Of a stretch of DNA of 64,000 nucleotides, positions 1 to 8,488 are shown in pieces. The position numbers were made by a program, and so were the translations under genes. Numbering within the stretch: position 1 is the stretch's first letter; the number at the start of each line of letters is the position of its first letter. The notes beneath the pieces are model-generated. The model was not told where the DNA came from and did no database searches. It was given only the letters and a program-made list of their open reading frames with translations. Origin of the DNA: Mangrovimicrobium sp033283265 (GTDB lineage Bacteria; Pseudomonadota; Gammaproteobacteria; Pseudomonadales; Halieaceae); the NCBI GenBank assembly GCA_033283265.1, contig JAWMQN010000001.1:744001-808000 (forward strand), read 5' to 3'.

Positions 1-30
1 AGTGCGGCGCAATAATAATTCGAGGTAACA

Positions 31-1407
31 ATGCGAGACGATTCGAGCGCACCTGCCGGCGCCAGGACAGCGATTCCCTACCCTTCTTCGGCGATCGGCT
101 GGTACTCCACGGTACTGCTCGCCCTGCTCTACTGGCTGTCCCTGCTGGACCGTTCGATCATTTCCCTGCTGGTCGACCCGATCAAGAACGACATCGGCAT
201 TAGTGACGTACAGTTCGGCATGCTGCACGGACTGGCCTTCGCCATCACCTTCTCCGTCTTCGGCCTGTTGGCGGGCACGCTGGCGGACCGCTTCAGTCGT
301 CGCTTCATCATCTTTGTCAGCGTCGCCGTGTGGTCGCTGGCGACCGCCGCCTGCGGCGCCGCCAAGAACTTCAGCCACCTGCTGCTGGCGCGAGTTGGCG
401 TCGGCGCAGGGGAAGCGGGATTGAACCCCTGCGCCACCTCGATGATCACCGACATGTTCCCGGCGAAAAAGCTCACCCTGGCGCTGGCGATCTACGCTCT
501 CGGCGCCTCCGCGGGTGTCGGCTGCTCCTTTCTCTTCGGCGGCATGCTGATCGAGGCGGTCTCGACGCTGGACACGATTGCGTTGCCCCTGGTGGGCGAG
601 GTGCGCCCCTGGCAGGCGGTGTTCTATATCATCGGCGTGCCCGGGATCTTCCTGTCGGTCCTCGCTTTCACCATGCCGGAGCCGAAACGGCGCGGGGTAC
701 GCGAATCCAGCACCGACAAGTCCATGCTGCAAAGCGTTTTCTCCGGCTACCCGGACCTGGTTCGCTTCATCCGCTCTCGCGGCAAGTTTTTCCTTTGCCA
801 CTACGCCGGCTTCGGCCTCGCCTCCATAGGCTTCACCGGCGGCCAGGCCTGGTACGCCGCGCACATGGCCCGGACTTTTGGCTGGAGCCCCGGCGAGATC
901 GGCCTCGGCCTCGGCCTGGCCATGATCATCGGCGGCTTCGCCGGCAAGTTCGTCTGCGGCTTCAGCGTCAACGCACTGTACAGTCGCGGCTACAAGGATG
1001 CCCAGTTCCGCTGGTTCACCTTCTGCCTGATCCTGGCGACACCCCTCGCGATCATCGCCACCACCAGCGACAGCCCCTGGGTCTTCCTGGTCGCAATCTG
1101 CCTGTTCATGTTCCTGCTTTCACCCTTCACCGCGGTCTACGTGTCGTCCCTCAACCTGGTGACGCCAAACGAATTGCGTGGCGCAGGGGTGGCGTTCTTT
1201 TCCGCCACGGTGGGGCTTGTCGCCCTGTCCCTCGGCCCGATCGCCATCGCCCTGTTCTCCGACTATCTCTACGGTGGTAACGCCATAGGCTACGGCATTG
1301 GCACCCTGGCCGGGATCGCCCTGCCGGTAGCGGCGGGCTTTCTGTGGTGGGGGCGCCGTGCCATGCACGAGGCGGTTACCGAAGCCGAACTCTGGAGCAG
1401 CGACTGA
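31..1407 (+). CDS. MFS transporter, spinster-like
   Basis: A 458-residue inner-membrane protein with about 12 hydrophobic segments, the normal size for the major facilitator superfamily. The signature loop between helices 2 and 3 (GTLADRFSRR, residues 82-91) is clear. The N-terminal pattern LLDRSIISLLVDPIKNDIG and the segment ARVGVGAGEAG resemble the spinster-like branch common in bacteria that use aromatic or terpenoid compounds. GAGGTAAC precedes the ATG. It probably moves a small organic solute by proton coupling; substrate and direction cannot be told. It reads toward a convergent GFA-family gene, and its own upstream context lies outside the window. Confidence 0.9.
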   Translation: MRDDSSAPAGARTAIPYPSSAIGWYSTVLLALLYWLSLLDRSIISLLVDPIKNDIGISDVQFGMLHGLAFAITFSVFGLLAGTLADRFSRRFIIFVSVAVWSLATAACGAAKNFSHLLLARVGVGAGEAGLNPCATSMITDMFPAKKLTLALAIYALGASAGVGCSFLFGGMLIEAVSTLDTIALPLVGEVRPWQAVFYIIGVPGIFLSVLAFTMPEPKRRGVRESSTDKSMLQSVFSGYPDLVRFIRSRGKFFLCHYAGFGLASIGFTGGQAWYAAHMARTFGWSPGEIGLGLGLAMIIGGFAGKFVCGFSVNALYSRGYKDAQFRWFTFCLILATPLAIIATTSDSPWVFLVAICLFMFLLSPFTAVYVSSLNLVTPNELRGAGVAFFSATVGLVALSLGPIAIALFSDYLYGGNAIGYGIGTLAGIALPVAAGFLWWGRRAMHEAVTEAELWSSD

Positions 1408-1437
1408 GCGCAACCCGGCCCGGGCGGCAACGGACGC

Positions 1438-1863
1438 CTAGCGACCGTCGCTGGGGTGGCCACCGGCGCCGTCGATAATCGGCACATCGGCGACGGCGAA
1501 GGGGTCCACTTCCTCCAGGCAGGCGATGTTGACCGCGTACTGGGTCGGCACAGAGCGCCGCTGGTGATGGGTGTATACGCCACAGCGGGAACAGAAATAG
1601 TGCCTGGCGACATTGGAATTGAACTGGTACAGGGTAAGTAATTCTTGCCCCGCGGTAATCTGCAACCGATCCATTTCCACGAAGCCCATGACCGCACCGC
1701 GCCGGCGGCAGAGTGAGCAATTGCAGCGCGCAAAGCCCTGGAAACCGCCCTCGAGTTGCACGCTGAACCTCACCCCGCCGCAGTGACACTGGCCCGGGTG
1801 TTGCGCCAGCAGCGATGGCTGTTCGACAGGTTGTGGTTGGTGATACTTGAAATTGACGGTCAT
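1438..1863 (-). CDS. GFA / CENP-V family zinc-binding protein
   Basis: A 141-residue protein with the cysteine pattern of the glutathione-dependent formaldehyde-activating (GFA) fold: CHC at residues 26-28, CNCSLC at 47-52 and CSRC at 91-94, which in the family bind two zinc ions. Most members have no proven activity, and the formaldehyde role shown for the founding enzyme should not be assumed here. The reading frame is open upstream to 1929, but the ATG at 1863 is preceded by GGAGGAG, so I place the start there. It is divergent from the MATE gene, with about 85 bases between the starts. Confidence 0.85.
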   Translation of the reverse strand: MTVNFKYHQPQPVEQPSLLAQHPGQCHCGGVRFSVQLEGGFQGFARCNCSLCRRRGAVMGFVEMDRLQITAGQELLTLYQFNSNVARHYFCSRCGVYTHHQRRSVPTQYAVNIACLEEVDPFAVADVPIIDGAGGHPSDGR

Positions 1864-1947
1864 GGCACGCTCCTCCGGACTGAACGCGGGCCTGAACATA
1901 AGCTTTGTTAGCGCCCGCGCAACCAACATCAGACAGGAAAATACAAC

Positions 1948-3309
1948 GTGGAGCGAACACTATCCACCAGTCACGGCGAGAGCCTGACACGCCAACTGCT
2001 CACCCTCGCAGTCCCCGTGACAATCGGGGTCATGGTGCAAACCTGCTACCACCTCGTGAATGCGTTCTGGGTGGGCCGGGTAGGTGCCGACGCCCTGGCG
2101 GTCGTGGCGATTGTTTTTCCGGTCAACCTGGTCATTGTCTCCTTCGCCAGCGGCCTGGGGCTGGGAGGCACCATCCTCGTGGCCCAGCGCCACGGCGCGG
2201 GTGATCATGCAGCGGTCGGCAAACTCGCGGCGCAGACCCTCAGCGGGGTATCGATACTGGCAGTGCTGATCAGCGCGCTGGGCCTCCTGCTTTCAGCGCA
2301 GTTGCCGGGCTTGCTGGGAGCGCCAGACACTATCGAAGCGGACGCCATCCGCTACCTGCGCATTACACTCAGTGGGTCCCTGGCGACCTTCCTGACCATG
2401 GGGTTCCAGAATATCCTGCGCGGCGTCGGCGAGGCGCGGGCCCCGCTGCTGGTGATCATTCCCAGCGTCGCCCTGAATGCGCTGCTCGATCCGCTGTTGA
2501 TCTTTGGCTGGGGTCCGCTACCCGCACTGGGTGTTCACGGGGCTGCAGTTGCGACGATTAGCACCCAGGTGTGTACCGCCGCGGCGGGAATCTGGCTGAT
2601 GCTGCGGCCACGCTTCCGGCTCAACCTGCGCGCCAGTGACCTGTGGCCGGACTGGAAAACCGTCGGCAAGCTCTTGAAGCTGGGCATACCTGCCTCGATC
2701 GAGCAGTCGACCAGTGCCCTCTCCGTCTCCGTGATGACCGTGTTGATCACCGGTTTCGGCACGGTGGTACTGGCCTCTTACGGCATTGTCTTCCGCCTGC
2801 TGACCTTCACCATCATCCCGGCGATGGGGATGTCGATGGCGGTTTCCATCCTCCTGGGACAGCGTATCGGCGCCGGTGATACCACTGCCGGGAAGATGGT
2901 CGTGCGCCAGGCGCTCAAGGTAAATCTGCTGATGATGGCGCTGATCGGCGCGCTACTGTTCGCGGCGGCCGGGCCGATTGCGGCAATCTTCGCGCCCACG
3001 GATGCGGCGCTTCGCGATTATTGCGCACTGGTACTGCGCTTTTTTGCGCTGAGCTATCCTTTCATCGGCCTGCAGTCAGCGCTGGTCGGCGGACTGCGCG
3101 GTGCCGGTGACACCCTCGCCGCGATGATGATTTCACTCTTCGGGGTCTGGGCGCTGCAGGTGCCGCTGGCGTTTTTCCTCTCCCAGTACACCGCCTTGCA
3201 GGACGTCGGCCTGTGGTGGGGCTGCCTGCTCGCCAGTGGCGTCAATATGCTGGTGACGCTGGGGTATTACCGCACAGACCGCTGGTTGCACAAGGTGCGC
3301 CCGGGCTGA
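1948..3309 (+). CDS. MATE family efflux transporter
   Basis: A 453-residue polytopic membrane protein with two similar six-helix halves, as in the multidrug and toxin extrusion family (NorM/DinF type). The opening LTLAVPVTIGVMVQTCYHLVNAFWVG and the later GLRGAGDTLAAMMISLFGVW fit the family consensus. It probably exports organic cations or other small molecules with Na+ or H+ coupling. The start is GTG, with AGGAAA upstream. Its stop is 28 bases from the stop of the convergent TauD-like gene. Substrate unknown. Confidence 0.9.
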   Translation: MERTLSTSHGESLTRQLLTLAVPVTIGVMVQTCYHLVNAFWVGRVGADALAVVAIVFPVNLVIVSFASGLGLGGTILVAQRHGAGDHAAVGKLAAQTLSGVSILAVLISALGLLLSAQLPGLLGAPDTIEADAIRYLRITLSGSLATFLTMGFQNILRGVGEARAPLLVIIPSVALNALLDPLLIFGWGPLPALGVHGAAVATISTQVCTAAAGIWLMLRPRFRLNLRASDLWPDWKTVGKLLKLGIPASIEQSTSALSVSVMTVLITGFGTVVLASYGIVFRLLTFTIIPAMGMSMAVSILLGQRIGAGDTTAGKMVVRQALKVNLLMMALIGALLFAAAGPIAAIFAPTDAALRDYCALVLRFFALSYPFIGLQSALVGGLRGAGDTLAAMMISLFGVWALQVPLAFFLSQYTALQDVGLWWGCLLASGVNMLVTLGYYRTDRWLHKVRPG

Positions 3310-3337
3310 GGCGACTCCGCAGCGCCGGGCAATTCCG

Positions 3338-4171
3338 TCAGGCGAATGGCTCTTCGCCGGCAATCTGGGTGCGATACATGAGGCGCCCGCTGTCCAGGGC
3401 GTAGGGCAGTGCGCGGTGCATGGTCCCGGTGTTGTCCCAGATAACCAGGTCCCCCACCGTCCACTCGTGGCGGTACACGAAACGTGGCTGGGTTGCCCAG
3501 TCGCGCAGGCGGGTCAGCAGGGCCCAGCCCTCGCGCAGTTCCATGCCCTCGACATGGGAGGCCGTGGAACCGAGGACCAGCGACTTGCGCCCCGAACGGT
3601 GCGTCCATACCAGCGGCAGTGTGTTGGGCTCGAACTTCTGCCAGTCGCACAATTGCTCGTAACTCGGCTCCGGCGTCACGTAGCGCTGGGATGTTTCGAA
3701 CATGTGCACGACCCGCAGGTTCTCGATGGCGGCCTTGTCTTCTTCCGAGAGCGCGTCATAGGCAGCGTAGGTGTTACAGAACTCGGTCTGTCCGCCGGTT
3801 TTCGACAGTACTTTCCCGGACATTACAGAGGCGAAGATCGGGGTATCCAGCATGGTGCCGTCGATATGCCAGAAGAACGCACCCTTGATGTACTCGGCGC
3901 GCGGGTTCTCCAGCGGGTCCATGGTGATTTTGGTGATGGCGAAATCCTGGCTCACCCGGTTGAGGGTCCGGGTCAGCGCGAGTTGCTGCTCTTCACTCAG
4001 GTTGATTGCCGGGAATGCAATCACTCCGCGCTGCTCGAGCAGCTCCCGAATCGCGTCGGAGATACTCCCGCTGACCAGGGTCTCCACATCGGTTTCGATC
4101 ACGGAACCAATGGCGGGGGTGAGGTCGCGGGTGGTGAAAAGTGCGTACTGTTCTCTAAGGGCTTGTTCCAT
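3338..4171 (-). CDS. TauD/TfdA-family 2-oxoglutarate dioxygenase (paralogue 1)
   Basis: A 277-residue non-haem iron enzyme. The iron ligands are visible: H102 and D104 in FFWHIDG, and H252 in TMHR. R263 in the DSGRLMYR tail is the expected 2-oxoglutarate-binding arginine. The family couples oxidation of 2-oxoglutarate to succinate and CO2 with hydroxylation of a substrate such as taurine or an aryloxyacetate; the substrate here is unknown. An in-frame codon at 4219 is possible, but the ATG at 4171 aligns best with the N-termini of the paralogues. It lies 71 bases downstream of paralogue 2 on the same strand, so co-transcription is likely. Confidence 0.9.
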   Translation of the reverse strand: MEQALREQYALFTTRDLTPAIGSVIETDVETLVSGSISDAIRELLEQRGVIAFPAINLSEEQQLALTRTLNRVSQDFAITKITMDPLENPRAEYIKGAFFWHIDGTMLDTPIFASVMSGKVLSKTGGQTEFCNTYAAYDALSEEDKAAIENLRVVHMFETSQRYVTPEPSYEQLCDWQKFEPNTLPLVWTHRSGRKSLVLGSTASHVEGMELREGWALLTRLRDWATQPRFVYRHEWTVGDLVIWDNTGTMHRALPYALDSGRLMYRTQIAGEEPFA

Positions 4172-4242
4172 GGCTGTACCAACTATGCAGTGAGTATCGG
4201 AATCAACAGCCTCCCGCACCAGCGCGGCGCAGGGCTGTCGGG

Positions 4243-5115
4243 TTATTTGATAAATTCGTTGCCGGCTACCGAGGTCCGGTGCATCACGCGGCCGGAGTTG
4301 CGGTCGTAGGGAATCACCCGGTGCAGTGCACCGACGTTGTTCCAGACCACGAAGTCACCCTCGGCCCAGTTGTGGCGATAGGTGAACTCCTTCTGGCCGG
4401 CCCACTCCAGCAGGCGCAGCAGCAACGCGCGGCCATCGGGCAGGGGCATCTGCATCACGCGATCGGCGTGGGTTCCCACCAGCAGGGACTTGCGGCCCGA
4501 GGCGTGATTCCACACCAGCGGGTGCTCCTGCTGCTTCTTGATGCCCTGGAAGCTCTCGGGGGTCACGTCCAGTTCCAGCACCGGCCGCACTGCGGAATAC
4601 ACACTGTGCAGGACAGTAAGGCCTTCCAACTCGGCCTTTTCCTCCTCGGGCAGGTGCTCGTAGGCGGCGAACAGGTTGCAGAACTCGGTCTGGCCGCCCC
4701 TGGCGGAGGGTCGGCGGCAGGAGAGCAGCGACGCCTTGGAGGGGGGAAACTCCTCCATCACACCGTCCATGTGCCAGAAAAAGGTACCCAGCACATATTC
4801 CGGAGACTTGTTCTTGTTCGGGTCGAGAGTGATCTCGTAGATGTCGGAGTTCTCTTCCGAGGTCAGTTGCTTGACGAAGTTGTAGCGCTCGCCGAGGAGG
4901 TCGGTGAAGGTGATCTGCTCCGCGTCGCTCAAGCCGATCTCGGGAAAGATCAGCACAATGCGCTCGTCGAGCAACTTCAGGCATTCACGCACGAAGTCCG
5001 GGTCGGCCATGTCTGCCCGGGTGGCGTGAACACGCGCACCGATGAGGGGTTTTACCGCCTCGTACTTGAGCGTGGTTGCCGGGGCCTCGTTGCCGACCGC
5101 TGCCTGTGCTTCCAT
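4243..5115 (-). CDS. TauD/TfdA-family 2-oxoglutarate dioxygenase (paralogue 2)
   Basis: A 290-residue enzyme of the same family as its downstream neighbour. Iron ligands are H115, D117 (FFWHMDG) and H265 (ALHR); the cosubstrate arginine is R276 in NSGRVMHR. The two products are clearly related but divergent, so they probably act on different substrates or steps rather than being a recent duplication. The promoter region contains a perfect 18-base palindrome (5169-5186) overlapping a likely -10 box, which points to control by the TetR regulator at 5228-5875. Confidence 0.9.
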   Translation of the reverse strand: MEAQAAVGNEAPATTLKYEAVKPLIGARVHATRADMADPDFVRECLKLLDERIVLIFPEIGLSDAEQITFTDLLGERYNFVKQLTSEENSDIYEITLDPNKNKSPEYVLGTFFWHMDGVMEEFPPSKASLLSCRRPSARGGQTEFCNLFAAYEHLPEEEKAELEGLTVLHSVYSAVRPVLELDVTPESFQGIKKQQEHPLVWNHASGRKSLLVGTHADRVMQMPLPDGRALLLRLLEWAGQKEFTYRHNWAEGDFVVWNNVGALHRVIPYDRNSGRVMHRTSVAGNEFIK

Positions 5116-5168
5116 TGTCAGTGCCTCCCTCTCGAGTCTGCCGCCGACGGAGATGCCGGCCCTGTCAT

Positions 5169-5186
5169 ACTGAACATGCGTTCAGT
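5169..5186. promoter_or_regulatory. TetR-type operator O1
   Basis: Perfect palindrome ACTGAACATGCGTTCAGT, upstream of the leftward TauD-like pair. On the minus strand a promoter can be drawn with -35 TTGACC (5213-5208), an 18-base spacer and -10 TAAACT (5189-5184), so a bound regulator would cover the -10 box. A near copy (15 of 18 bases) lies at 5942-5959. Assignment to the adjacent TetR regulator is inference from position and symmetry. Confidence 0.7.
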
Positions 5187-5227
5187 TTATTCGGCGAAGC
5201 GCGCCCGGGTCAATAGGCGCGATCAAA

Positions 5228-5875
5228 TCAGGCCCCGGCGCCCTGCAGGCCTGCCAGCCACTGCTCGACGAAGGCGTCCGCCTGCGCATGGCCGGCGGCA
5301 ATACCGAGGCGCTCCTCCATGACCAGGGTCCTGGCGATGCCGATCATGATCACGGCCAGTGCCTCCGCATCGGGCTGGTCCGGCGCCTGGAGTTGATCGC
5401 TGCACAGCCGCTCGAAGAGCTCGACACGTTTCTTGCGGGCCTTGGCCGTGTAGCGGGCGAATTCCTTGCGCACCGCCTCGCGGTGGTTGGCGAGGGCCAT
5501 GAATTCCACGGCCAGGGCCGTGGCCTGGCTGTTCTTGTAGGAGCGCCACAGGGTCAGCAGTGACTCGGGCGCTTCACCGGCCGCGTCGAGGCGCTCGTGC
5601 TGGCTGGCGACGGCGCGCTGGAAGAGCGCGACGAAGAGGTCATCGGTAGTCGGGTAGTAGTAATGCACCAGGGGCGCCTTGAGCCCCGCCTCCTTGGCCA
5701 CGCGCCGCGTGCTGACGGCGCCGTAACCTTCCTCGAGCATCAGCTTCTCGGTGGCGTCGAGAATCAACTGGCGGGAGATTTCCCCTTTTTTTTGCGCCTG
5801 CGGCGCGCTTTTCCCCGCGGACCCGGTCCGTGCGGCCCCCGTCTTCGTCACTGGTTTGCTGGCGTTTTTGGTCAC
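5228..5875 (-). CDS. TetR/AcrR family transcriptional regulator
   Basis: A 215-residue protein with a basic N-terminal tail, then the TetR helix-turn-helix at about residues 32-90 (ISRQLILDATEKLMLEEG, then STRRVAKEAGLKAPLVHYYY), and a variable helical ligand domain. Members usually repress divergent or adjacent genes and release DNA on binding a hydrophobic ligand. Two related operators flank the gene, one before the TauD-like pair (5169-5186) and one between this gene and the divergent SDR (5942-5959). That fits a local repressor controlling itself, the SDR and the dioxygenases. Confidence 0.9.
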   Translation of the reverse strand: MTKNASKPVTKTGAARTGSAGKSAPQAQKKGEISRQLILDATEKLMLEEGYGAVSTRRVAKEAGLKAPLVHYYYPTTDDLFVALFQRAVASQHERLDAAGEAPESLLTLWRSYKNSQATALAVEFMALANHREAVRKEFARYTAKARKKRVELFERLCSDQLQAPDQPDAEALAVIMIGIARTLVMEERLGIAAGHAQADAFVEQWLAGLQGAGA

Positions 5876-5941
5876 GACTTTCCCGGCTGATTATCGACAG
5901 GCTTGTACAGGACGTTACTTCGACAGTATCATCCTGCGATT

Positions 5942-5959
5942 ACTGAACATGTGTATAGT
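5942..5959. promoter_or_regulatory. TetR-type operator O2
   Basis: ACTGAACATGTGTATAGT matches O1 (5169-5186) at 15 of 18 positions, with a perfect left half and a degenerate right half. It sits between the divergent TetR gene and the SDR at 6041. TATAGT at 5954-5959 is a plausible -10 for the SDR and lies inside the site. The function as an operator is inferred. Confidence 0.6.
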
Positions 5960-6040
5960 TTAATCCAGGGCCCGGCGGGATGCATCCACTGCGACGCCAC
6001 CGGCCGCTCAATTACATAACGCAATTCCAGGAGAATCACC

Positions 6041-6784
6041 ATGCCCAATGCCCGCAAAGTCGCCGTCGTCACCGGCGCAGCCCGTGGTCTCGGCCGCGCC
6101 ATCAGCCAGCGCCTCGCCGAGGACGATATCGATATCGCGGTGTGGGACCTCAACCTCGAAGGGGCCGAGGAGACGGCGCGAATGGTCGCCGAAATGGGTG
6201 TCAAAACGGTGGCCTGCAAGGTGGACACGTCTTCCGCCGCCGATATTGCCGCCGCGGTACAAAAGACCCACGACACGCTGGGCAAGGTTGCCATCCTGGT
6301 GAACAACGCCGCCCTTTCGCCTTTTTGCAAGTTCGAGGATTTGACCGAGGAGGCCTGGGACAGCCTGATGGCCATCAACCTCAAGGGCCCCTTCCTCTGC
6401 ACCCAGGCGGTGATCGAGGACATGAAGGCGGCTGGCTGGGGGCGGATCGTCAATATCTCCTCGTCCTCCGCGCAGACCGGCGCCAGCAGCATGGCGCATT
6501 ACGCGGCCTCCAAGGGCGGCGTGATCGGCTTCACCAAGGCGCTGGCGCTGGAATTCGCCACCAGCGGCATCACGGTGAACAATGTGCCGCCGAACTTCAT
6601 CAACACGGAGGGGCTGCGCGAGGCGCCGGTGGATGTGGAGGCCTTCGCCCAGAACAACGCGCCGATGAAGCGCACCGGCAAGCCGCGCAATATTGCGGCC
6701 GCAGTGGCTTTCCTGGCGTCGGACGATGCGGATTACATCACCGGGCATACGCTTGGAGTCAACGGCGGGCGCTACTGCAACTGA
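6041..6784 (+). CDS. Short-chain dehydrogenase/reductase (SDR)
   Basis: A 247-residue classical SDR with cofactor motif TGAARGLG (residues 11-18), NNAA, the serine in NISSSSAQ, and YAASKG near residue 153. Acidic residues after the second strand (DLN) suggest NAD(H). Family enzymes interconvert alcohols and ketones. AGGAG precedes the ATG at the right distance. It is divergent from the TetR gene and probably controlled by it, so it may act with the two TauD-like dioxygenases on one compound. The substrate is not identifiable. Confidence 0.9.
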   Translation: MPNARKVAVVTGAARGLGRAISQRLAEDDIDIAVWDLNLEGAEETARMVAEMGVKTVACKVDTSSAADIAAAVQKTHDTLGKVAILVNNAALSPFCKFEDLTEEAWDSLMAINLKGPFLCTQAVIEDMKAAGWGRIVNISSSSAQTGASSMAHYAASKGGVIGFTKALALEFATSGITVNNVPPNFINTEGLREAPVDVEAFAQNNAPMKRTGKPRNIAAAVAFLASDDADYITGHTLGVNGGRYCN

Positions 6785-6786
6785 GC

Positions 6787-6844
6787 GGGACCCGCACCGA
6801 CCGGGACCCGCACCGACCGGGGTCAGAGTCGTGACTCTGACCCC
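6787..6844. repeat. Tandem 16-mers plus GGGGTCAGAGTC palindrome, copy 1
   Basis: Two perfect head-to-tail copies of GGGACCCGCACCGACC (6787-6802, 6803-6818) run into a palindrome of GGGGTCAGAGTC (6819-6830), GT, and GACTCTGACCCC (6833-6844). It lies between the convergent SDR and IclR genes and could form a very stable hairpin, but has no T-run after it. A second copy in the same orientation is at 10532-10557. Similar motifs are common in proteobacterial intergenic DNA, often near REP-associated tyrosine transposases; no such transposase is in this window. Confidence 0.85.
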
Positions 6845-6890
6845 ATGTCCCTCGGCACCCGGCGCGAGAACAGTACCAGCAAACCCGGCC

Positions 6891-6998
6891 TGGGCACGGT
6901 AGCCGCCTCCCCGAAAAACGCAAAAGCGCCATCCATGGCAGCTCGGCCTCGGCCCTCCATGGCCTCGGACGTTTTCGTGGAGGCGGCTACCGTGCCCA
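6891..6998. repeat. Variable-arm hairpin element, family II, copy 1
   Basis: Perfect 20-base outer arms, TGGGCACGGTAGCCGCCTCC at 6891-6910 and its complement at 6979-6998. The pairing continues inward with one substitution and one indel. The centre holds AAAAGCG, then GCCATCCATGGC, then a CTCGG-containing stretch. The same order of centre elements occurs in the copies at 18248-18343 and 51185-51304, but their arms are entirely different. It lies between convergent genes and encodes nothing recognisable. Confidence 0.75.
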
Positions 6999-7053
6999 GT
7001 CCTCTGCAGTGCGGGTTTATCGGCACCACTCTGAAACCGTCCGTCTACGCCAA

Positions 7054-7800
7054 TTACGTCGGTGCGGTTTTCAGGAACTCTCTCACTTCCCTCTTCAGCA
7101 ACTTTCCCAGCGCCTCCGCGCGTTCTTCGATCCGCGATACCGGCCCGCCCAGCGCAATCGAGTAGCGCCTGCCGTTCAGGGTAAAGGGCACGGCGATGCC
7201 CGCCACACCCGGGGCGAACATACCGAGGTTGAGGTACCAGCCCTGGGCCGCCTGTGCTCGGAGATCGGCTTCCACCTCATCGGCGGACATGAAGCTGTGC
7301 TGCTCGTAGTGTCGGTAGTCGATGCGCGCGAGGACGGCGCGCAGTTCTTCCGGCGAGTACTGGGCGAGGATGGCCTTACCCGCGGAGGCAACATGGATCG
7401 GCAGGCGCTGGCCGATGCTGGCGATGAAGCGGATATCCGCCGAGGACTCCACCACGTCGAGGAAGACCACATTGCTGCCCTCCGCGGCTGCGAGGCAGAC
7501 GGTCTCGCCGGTGGCGTGGGCGAGATCCTCGAGCAACTGGTGGACGGCGGGCGGCAGGGGCTGTGAGTCAACCACCGCACGGGCGAGGTCCATCCACCTG
7601 GTGGTGGGGTAGTAACCACCGCGGGCTGCCGGCTGGTAGAGGTAACCCTCGTCCACCATCGTCGAGACGATGTTAAACACGCTGGAGCGCGGCCAGCCCA
7701 TGGCGTCGACGATCTCCCGCACGGAGAGCGGTCGACCCTCCTCCGCGAAGTACTCCATCAGCCGGAACAGGTTGGTGATCTGTTTGACCTGCATTGACAC
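7054..7800 (-). CDS. IclR family transcriptional regulator
   Basis: A 248-residue regulator with an N-terminal winged helix-turn-helix (residues about 5-65, including PLSVREIVDAMGWPRSSVFNIVSTM) and a C-terminal IclR effector domain (about 80-245). These proteins typically control small catabolic operons next to their gene, as activators or repressors. It is divergent from the UGSC-like operon, and the 121 bases between the starts hold a repeated, partly palindromic motif. The effector is unknown. Confidence 0.9.
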   Translation of the reverse strand: MSMQVKQITNLFRLMEYFAEEGRPLSVREIVDAMGWPRSSVFNIVSTMVDEGYLYQPAARGGYYPTTRWMDLARAVVDSQPLPPAVHQLLEDLAHATGETVCLAAAEGSNVVFLDVVESSADIRFIASIGQRLPIHVASAGKAILAQYSPEELRAVLARIDYRHYEQHSFMSADEVEADLRAQAAQGWYLNLGMFAPGVAGIAVPFTLNGRRYSIALGGPVSRIEERAEALGKLLKREVREFLKTAPT

Positions 7801-7822
7801 CTCCGCGAATTGGGATCACTAT

Positions 7823-7862
7823 AGTCCAGTATTTGAAATATATATGTCCAGTATTTTGGACT
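7823..7862. promoter_or_regulatory. Probable IclR operator region
   Basis: The short AT-rich region between the IclR gene and the UGSC-like operon holds two copies of GTCCAGTATTT (7824-7834 and 7846-7856), 22 bases apart, about two helical turns. The second copy extends to the inverted pair AGTCC/GGACT-like TGTCCAGTATTTTGGACT. Such paired sites fit IclR dimers or tetramers. No footprint can be inferred from sequence alone. Confidence 0.55.
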
Positions 7863-7921
7863 TTATTCCAACAAGAGCCCACTGGCAAGTGCGGCTTGCG
7901 AATAACTTCAAGGAGTACGGC

Positions 7922-8488
7922 ATGGCCCTCGGCACGGTCCTCGACCCCACGGCGCTACAGCGCGAAGACATCACCTCCCCCGGTCCCGACGCCGGCCCCC
8001 TGGCCGGGAAAACCATCGGTTTCCGCCTCGATGAAATCTGGCGGGCCTGGGACTGGATGACGGAGTACTGGGCGGAGGAATTCCGCAAACTCGGCGCCGA
8101 GGTGAAGTTCTGGCGCTCCCACCAGGGCCGCACCGGTGAAGCCGGCGAAAAGGTTGCCGCCGAGCTCAACGATTTCCTTGCCTCGATCGATATCGCTGTC
8201 GTCGGCCTGGCCAATTGCGGTTCCTGCACCGGCTGGACAATCCGCGATTCGCTGGCCGCGGCCAGCACCGGCATTCCCACCACCGCGGTGTGCACTGAAG
8301 TATTCCTGGAACTGGCGCAGAACCTGGCCCGCCGCGGCGGCCGCTCCGGGCTGCGCCTGCATGTCCTGCCCTACCCGCTCAACGAGAAGGAGCGCGAGGA
8401 AGTCGACCAGGTGGCGCGCGAGCACCTGGCAGGATTGATGAGCACCATGGGCGTAGCCCTCGACATGCCGAAGGAGGCAGCACGATGA
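7922..8488 (+). CDS. UGSC-family protein, cysteine form
   Basis: A 188-residue protein of the family first noted among marine selenoproteins for a U-G-S-C motif (U, selenocysteine). Here the site reads CGSC (residues 99-102, within VVGLANCGSCTGWTIRDS), with TGC rather than TGA for the first residue, so this is the sulfur homologue. A thiol redox centre is likely, but the reaction has not, to my knowledge, been established. The ATG at 7922 has AAGGAG upstream; the frame is open further upstream only through the regulatory region. It overlaps the next gene by four bases (ATGA), implying translational coupling. Confidence 0.8.
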   Translation: MALGTVLDPTALQREDITSPGPDAGPLAGKTIGFRLDEIWRAWDWMTEYWAEEFRKLGAEVKFWRSHQGRTGEAGEKVAAELNDFLASIDIAVVGLANCGSCTGWTIRDSLAAASTGIPTTAVCTEVFLELAQNLARRGGRSGLRLHVLPYPLNEKEREEVDQVAREHLAGLMSTMGVALDMPKEAAR

